33,890 bases of DNA, from assembly GCA_012719075.1 (NCBI GenBank), contig JAAYBB010000064.1:1-33890 (forward strand). The letters run 5' to 3'. A model generated the notes under the pieces. That model worked only from the letters and a program-made list of their open reading frames with translations, had not been told where the DNA came from and made no database searches. This document shows positions 31,561 through 33,890 of the stretch, piece by piece; the first letter of the stretch is position 1; each line of letters opens with the position of its first letter. This stretch comes from Clostridiales bacterium (GTDB lineage Bacteria > Bacillota > Clostridia > Oscillospirales > Feifaniaceae). The position numbers were made by a program, and so were the translations under genes.

Positions 31561-32229
31561 GCGCTCGGTCGCCAGCTCGTAGCGCAGCGCAAAGTAAATT
31601 TGCCGTGCGGCCTCGAGCGCGTCGAGCAGCCGCTCGCGGTCGAGCGCGGGGTGGGTCCGCTGCAGCTGCTCGGCATAGGCGCCGGCCCGGTGCTCGGGCG
31701 CGCCGGCATGGCGGCGGTTGTGCAGCGAGAGCAGCGGCAGCAGCATGCGGTTGCGCAGCAGTGCGCAGAGGTCGGCCGCCTCGAGCCGCCGGTCCTGCCG
31801 CGCGCAGAGCGCCGCGCGGTAAAGCGTCACCCAAAAGCGCTCCTCTACCCACTGCAGCAGCTCGGGCAGCTCCTGCTCCGCGCGGGGCCGCCGGGTGTTC
31901 GTCAGACCCCGGTTCCACTCCCAGACCACCTGATCCTGCGGGCCCAGGCCGTAGAAGTCGCGGCCGGCCAGCAGCGCCACCGTCACCAGGTGGGGCGGCT
32001 GTGCAAAGAGCAGCGTCTGCCGGCCCTCCTCCTCCAGGTGGCCGACCAGCGGCCCGCTGGCCGCCGCACAGCCGGGCAGCACCCGCGCGAGGTCGGCCAG
32101 CCCGCGCTCGGTGCAGACGGCGGTCAGCAGGAGCTCCTCCCCCGCCGCGTGGGTGAGGAAGAGCCCAAGCAGGCCGGGTGTCTTTTTGCAGTGGGCCGCA
32201 AAGCCCTCGAGGAAGCGAACCGTGGACAT
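31504..32229 (-). CDS. Uncharacterised 241-residue protein (possibly nucleotidyltransferase-fold-like)
   Basis: I do not recognise the family with confidence. ATG 32229 has GGGAGGTG upstream and a good promoter, so the gene is real. The N-terminal half alternates strands and helices (LFLTHAAGEELLLTAVC, GRQTLLFAQPPHLVTVALLAG); residues about 120-230 are helical and Leu/Arg-rich (WVEERFWVTLYRAALCARQDRRLEAAD). That order, with a helical bundle after an alpha/beta part, recalls aminoglycoside/minimal nucleotidyltransferases, but the GS-x-D-x-D catalytic signature is absent, so any such fold would be inactive. There is no signal peptide or membrane helix. Its last 50 or so coding bases are repeated downstream as array C. 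It is divergent from rlmD. Confidence 0.6.
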   Translation of the reverse strand: MSTVRFLEGFAAHCKKTPGLLGLFLTHAAGEELLLTAVCTERGLADLARVLPGCAAASGPLVGHLEEEGRQTLLFAQPPHLVTVALLAGRDFYGLGPQDQVVWEWNRGLTNTRRPRAEQELPELLQWVEERFWVTLYRAALCARQDRRLEAADLCALLRNRMLLPLLSLHNRRHAGAPEHRAGAYAEQLQRTHPALDRERLLDALEAARQIYFALRYELATERFVRCEEAELLATALLEAP

Positions 32230-32278
32230 GCAGGCACCTCCCGCGAAATTCTGTGCGAAAAACCGAGAAGATTAGCTC

Positions 32279-32308
32279 AGTATAGCACAGGCGGCCGGCG
32301 GCTGGCAA
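32279..32308 (-). promoter_or_regulatory. Promoter of the 241-residue protein gene
   Basis: On the minus strand: TTGCCA, an 18-base spacer and TATACT, about 50 bases before the start codon. Confidence 0.7.
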
Positions 32309-32369
32309 TGGCTGTGCCCCGCCGCCGCGCGAAATTCCCGGCCGCCCTCGGCGGGTCCTCCGCCCGCGG

Positions 32370-32398
32370 TTGACAGCGCCGTCCGCATCCCCTATAGT
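32370..32398 (+). promoter_or_regulatory. Sigma-A promoter of rlmD
   Basis: TTGACA, a 17-base spacer and TATAGT, divergent from the promoter at 32279-32308 with about 60 bases between them. Confidence 0.8.
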
Positions 32399-32452
32399 TT
32401 TGAGTAGATCCGGGGCGCCGCCCGCCGCCCCGCCCAAAAAAGGAGCCCGCCC

Positions 32453-33817
32453 ATGCGCAAGAACGACCTGCTCACGCTGCCCATCACCGGCTACACCCAC
32501 GACGGCGCAGGCGTCGGCCGCACCAAAGAGGGCTATGTGCTGTTTGTGCCCCGCACCGCCGCCGGAGATTTGGCGCAGGTGCGGGTGGTCAAGGTCGGCC
32601 GCTCCTTCGGCTACGGCCGGCTGGAGGCGCTGATCGACCCCTCGCCCGACCGGCTTCCGCCGCCGCCCGACTGCCCGGCCTTTCCGCGCTGCGGCGGCTG
32701 CGCCTACCGCCACATCAATTATACGGCCGAGCTGGCCGCCAAGCGCCGCCAGGTGGAGGCGGCGCTGGCCAAGGCGCTGCCCGACCCGCCGCCGGTGGCG
32801 GACGTCGTGCCCTCGCCGGAGATCGACCGCTACCGCAACAAAATCGCGCTGCCGGTCGGCCTGCAGGGCGGGCATGCCGTCACCGGCTACTACCGCCTGC
32901 ACAGCCACGACATCGTCCCCTGCGAGGACTGCCTGCTGCAGCCGCGCGAGGTGTCGGCGGCCGCGCAGGCCCTGTGCGCCCACATCGACCGCCACGGGAT
33001 TTCGGTCTACGATGAGCGCACACACAGCGGCCTGGTGCGCAGCCTGTTCGTGCGGGCGGGGCAGGGCGCCGGGCAGTACATGGCCGCCGTGGTCGTCAAC
33101 GGCCAAACGCTGCCCGCGGCGCAGGGCCTGACCGAGGCCCTGCGGGCGGCGCTGCCGGGACTGGTCTCGCTGCAGCTCAACCACCACACCGCCAGGACCA
33201 ACCTGCTGCTGGGCGCGCGCAGCACGCTGCTGTTCGGGCAGGACAAGGTGGAGGACTTGCTGCTGGGCATCCGCCACCGCATCTCGCTGCACTCGTTTTA
33301 CCAGATCAACCGCCTGCAGTGCGAGGCCCTCTACCGCTGCGCCATCCGGCTGGCCGGGCTGACCGGCGCCGAGCGGGTGCTGGACCTCTACTGCGGCATC
33401 GGCACCATCGGCCTGTCGATGGCGCCCCACTGCGCCGAAGTGCTGGGCGTGGAGCTGCTGCCGCAGGCCGTCCTGGACGCCGCCGAGGGGGCGCGGCAAA
33501 ACGGCCTGCACAACGCCCGCTTCCTCTGCGCCGACGCGGCACAGGCGGCCCGCCAGCTGGCCGACGAGGGCTTTGCCCCCGACGTCGTGGTGCTGGACCC
33601 GCCCCGCAAGGGCTGCGACCGGGCGCTGCTGCAGACCGTGGCCGGCATGGCGCCGGGCCGCATCGTCTACATCAGCTGCAACCCGGCCACGCTGGCCCGC
33701 GACCTGGCCGTCCTGCTGGAGCTGGGCTACCGCGCCGGCGAGGCACAGCCCTTTGACCTGTTCCCGCGCACCGCCCATGTTGAGTGCGTTACATTGATGT
33801 CAAGGGTTGAGAAATAA
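32453..33817 (+). CDS. rlmD: 23S rRNA (uracil-C5)-methyltransferase, RlmD/RumA type
   Basis: The 454-residue protein has an N-terminal TRAM domain (about 1-60), four Fe-S cluster cysteines at RumA-like positions (C74, C80, C83, C160), the SAM-binding motif LDLYCGIGTIG (310-320), DPPRKG (382-387), the catalytic cysteine in ISCNPATLARD (C409) and the terminal HVE base (E444). It methylates C5 of uridine in 23S rRNA (U1939 in E. coli); related Firmicutes enzymes (RlmCD) modify two sites. ATG 32453 follows AAAAAAGGAG. The last dozen codons (from about 33778) use AT-rich codons unlike the rest of the gene, hinting that the 3' end was replaced by an integrated element. Confidence 0.93.
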   Translation: MRKNDLLTLPITGYTHDGAGVGRTKEGYVLFVPRTAAGDLAQVRVVKVGRSFGYGRLEALIDPSPDRLPPPPDCPAFPRCGGCAYRHINYTAELAAKRRQVEAALAKALPDPPPVADVVPSPEIDRYRNKIALPVGLQGGHAVTGYYRLHSHDIVPCEDCLLQPREVSAAAQALCAHIDRHGISVYDERTHSGLVRSLFVRAGQGAGQYMAAVVVNGQTLPAAQGLTEALRAALPGLVSLQLNHHTARTNLLLGARSTLLFGQDKVEDLLLGIRHRISLHSFYQINRLQCEALYRCAIRLAGLTGAERVLDLYCGIGTIGLSMAPHCAEVLGVELLPQAVLDAAEGARQNGLHNARFLCADAAQAARQLADEGFAPDVVVLDPPRKGCDRALLQTVAGMAPGRIVYISCNPATLARDLAVLLELGYRAGEAQPFDLFPRTAHVECVTLMSRVEK

Positions 33818-33890
33818 AGAACTGAAAAGCTTGTAAATAAAGGGTTTCCAGACATTTAGCTTTTCTCCAGGCCGCTTTGCCGGATGTGGC
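33778..33890. other. Possible attachment-site junction at the 3' end of rlmD
   Basis: From about 33778 the composition falls from near 70% GC to mostly AT, starting inside the final codons of rlmD and running past the stop codon to about 33865. The 8-base inverted repeat GAAAAGCT/AGCTTTTC (33824-33831 and 33858-33865) brackets AAAGGGTTTCCAGAC. The end of rumA/rlmD is, as I recall from streptococcal ICE work, a known integration site. The window ends too soon to see an integrase. Confidence 0.4.

Noticed and set aside
31202-33778. 858-codon minus-strand frame opposite rlmD
   Set aside because: It is antisense to rlmD, whose catalytic motifs are intact, and runs through the repeat array and out of frame across the 241-residue gene with low-complexity Ala/Gly/Arg sequence.

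Overview
The window is a GC-rich (roughly two-thirds G+C by eye) chromosomal segment. It most resembles a spore-forming, Gram-positive anaerobe of the class Clostridia, probably a high-GC Oscillospiraceae-like gut lineage. This rests on S-layer-homology (SLH) proteins, a Gly-X-Y spore-surface-type protein with a mother-cell-sigma-like promoter, a DnaD-type/DnaC-type primosome pair, a DUF348-G5-3D wall protein, a YknXYZ-like ABC exporter and sigma-A promoters close to TTGACA-N17-TATAAT. The lineage is inferred, not demonstrated.

Layout, left to right. 116-868: a metallophosphoesterase. 996-2309 (minus): a collagen-like protein. 3158-4519: a secreted SLH protein behind a long structured leader. 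4988-5455: bacterioferritin with its own terminator. 5583-6026: a tandem-repeat array. 11849-6049 (minus): a tightly packed operon of membrane-fusion adaptor, ABC ATPase, FtsX/MacB-type permease and an SLH protein. 12080-12940: a secreted polysaccharide deacetylase, convergent with an MtnA-like isomerase (14445-13375) across a perfect 40-bp palindrome. 19289-14617 (minus): 3D wall protein, deoxyinosine glycosylase, aldehyde dehydrogenase, DUF3298-like protein and two overlapping PII-like genes. 20648-19803 (minus): rplM-rpsI behind a near-consensus promoter and a long leader hairpin.

From 21159 the plus strand carries mnmE, thpR and an mscS-type channel, then a DnaD-like/DnaC-like helicase-loading pair, a split chromate-transporter pair and a cyclophilin. 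Two tandem OFA-type major-facilitator transporters (30937-28263, minus) face the cyclophilin across a bidirectional terminator. A 241-residue protein of unknown role (32229-31504, minus) is divergent from rlmD (32453-33817), whose last codons and downstream sequence turn abruptly AT-rich.

The most unusual theme is three separate tandem-repeat arrays (unit about 140, 83 and 151 bp), each lying immediately downstream of a gene. Two of them are built from that gene's own 3' end including the stop codon, and the third contains its terminator hairpin. This looks like a recurring process of 3'-end tandem duplication in this genome. Other points of interest are an SLH protein locked into an ABC-export operon, an in-frame 30-bp repeat inside the adaptor gene, an orphan PII-like pair, and a possible integrated-element junction at the end of rlmD.
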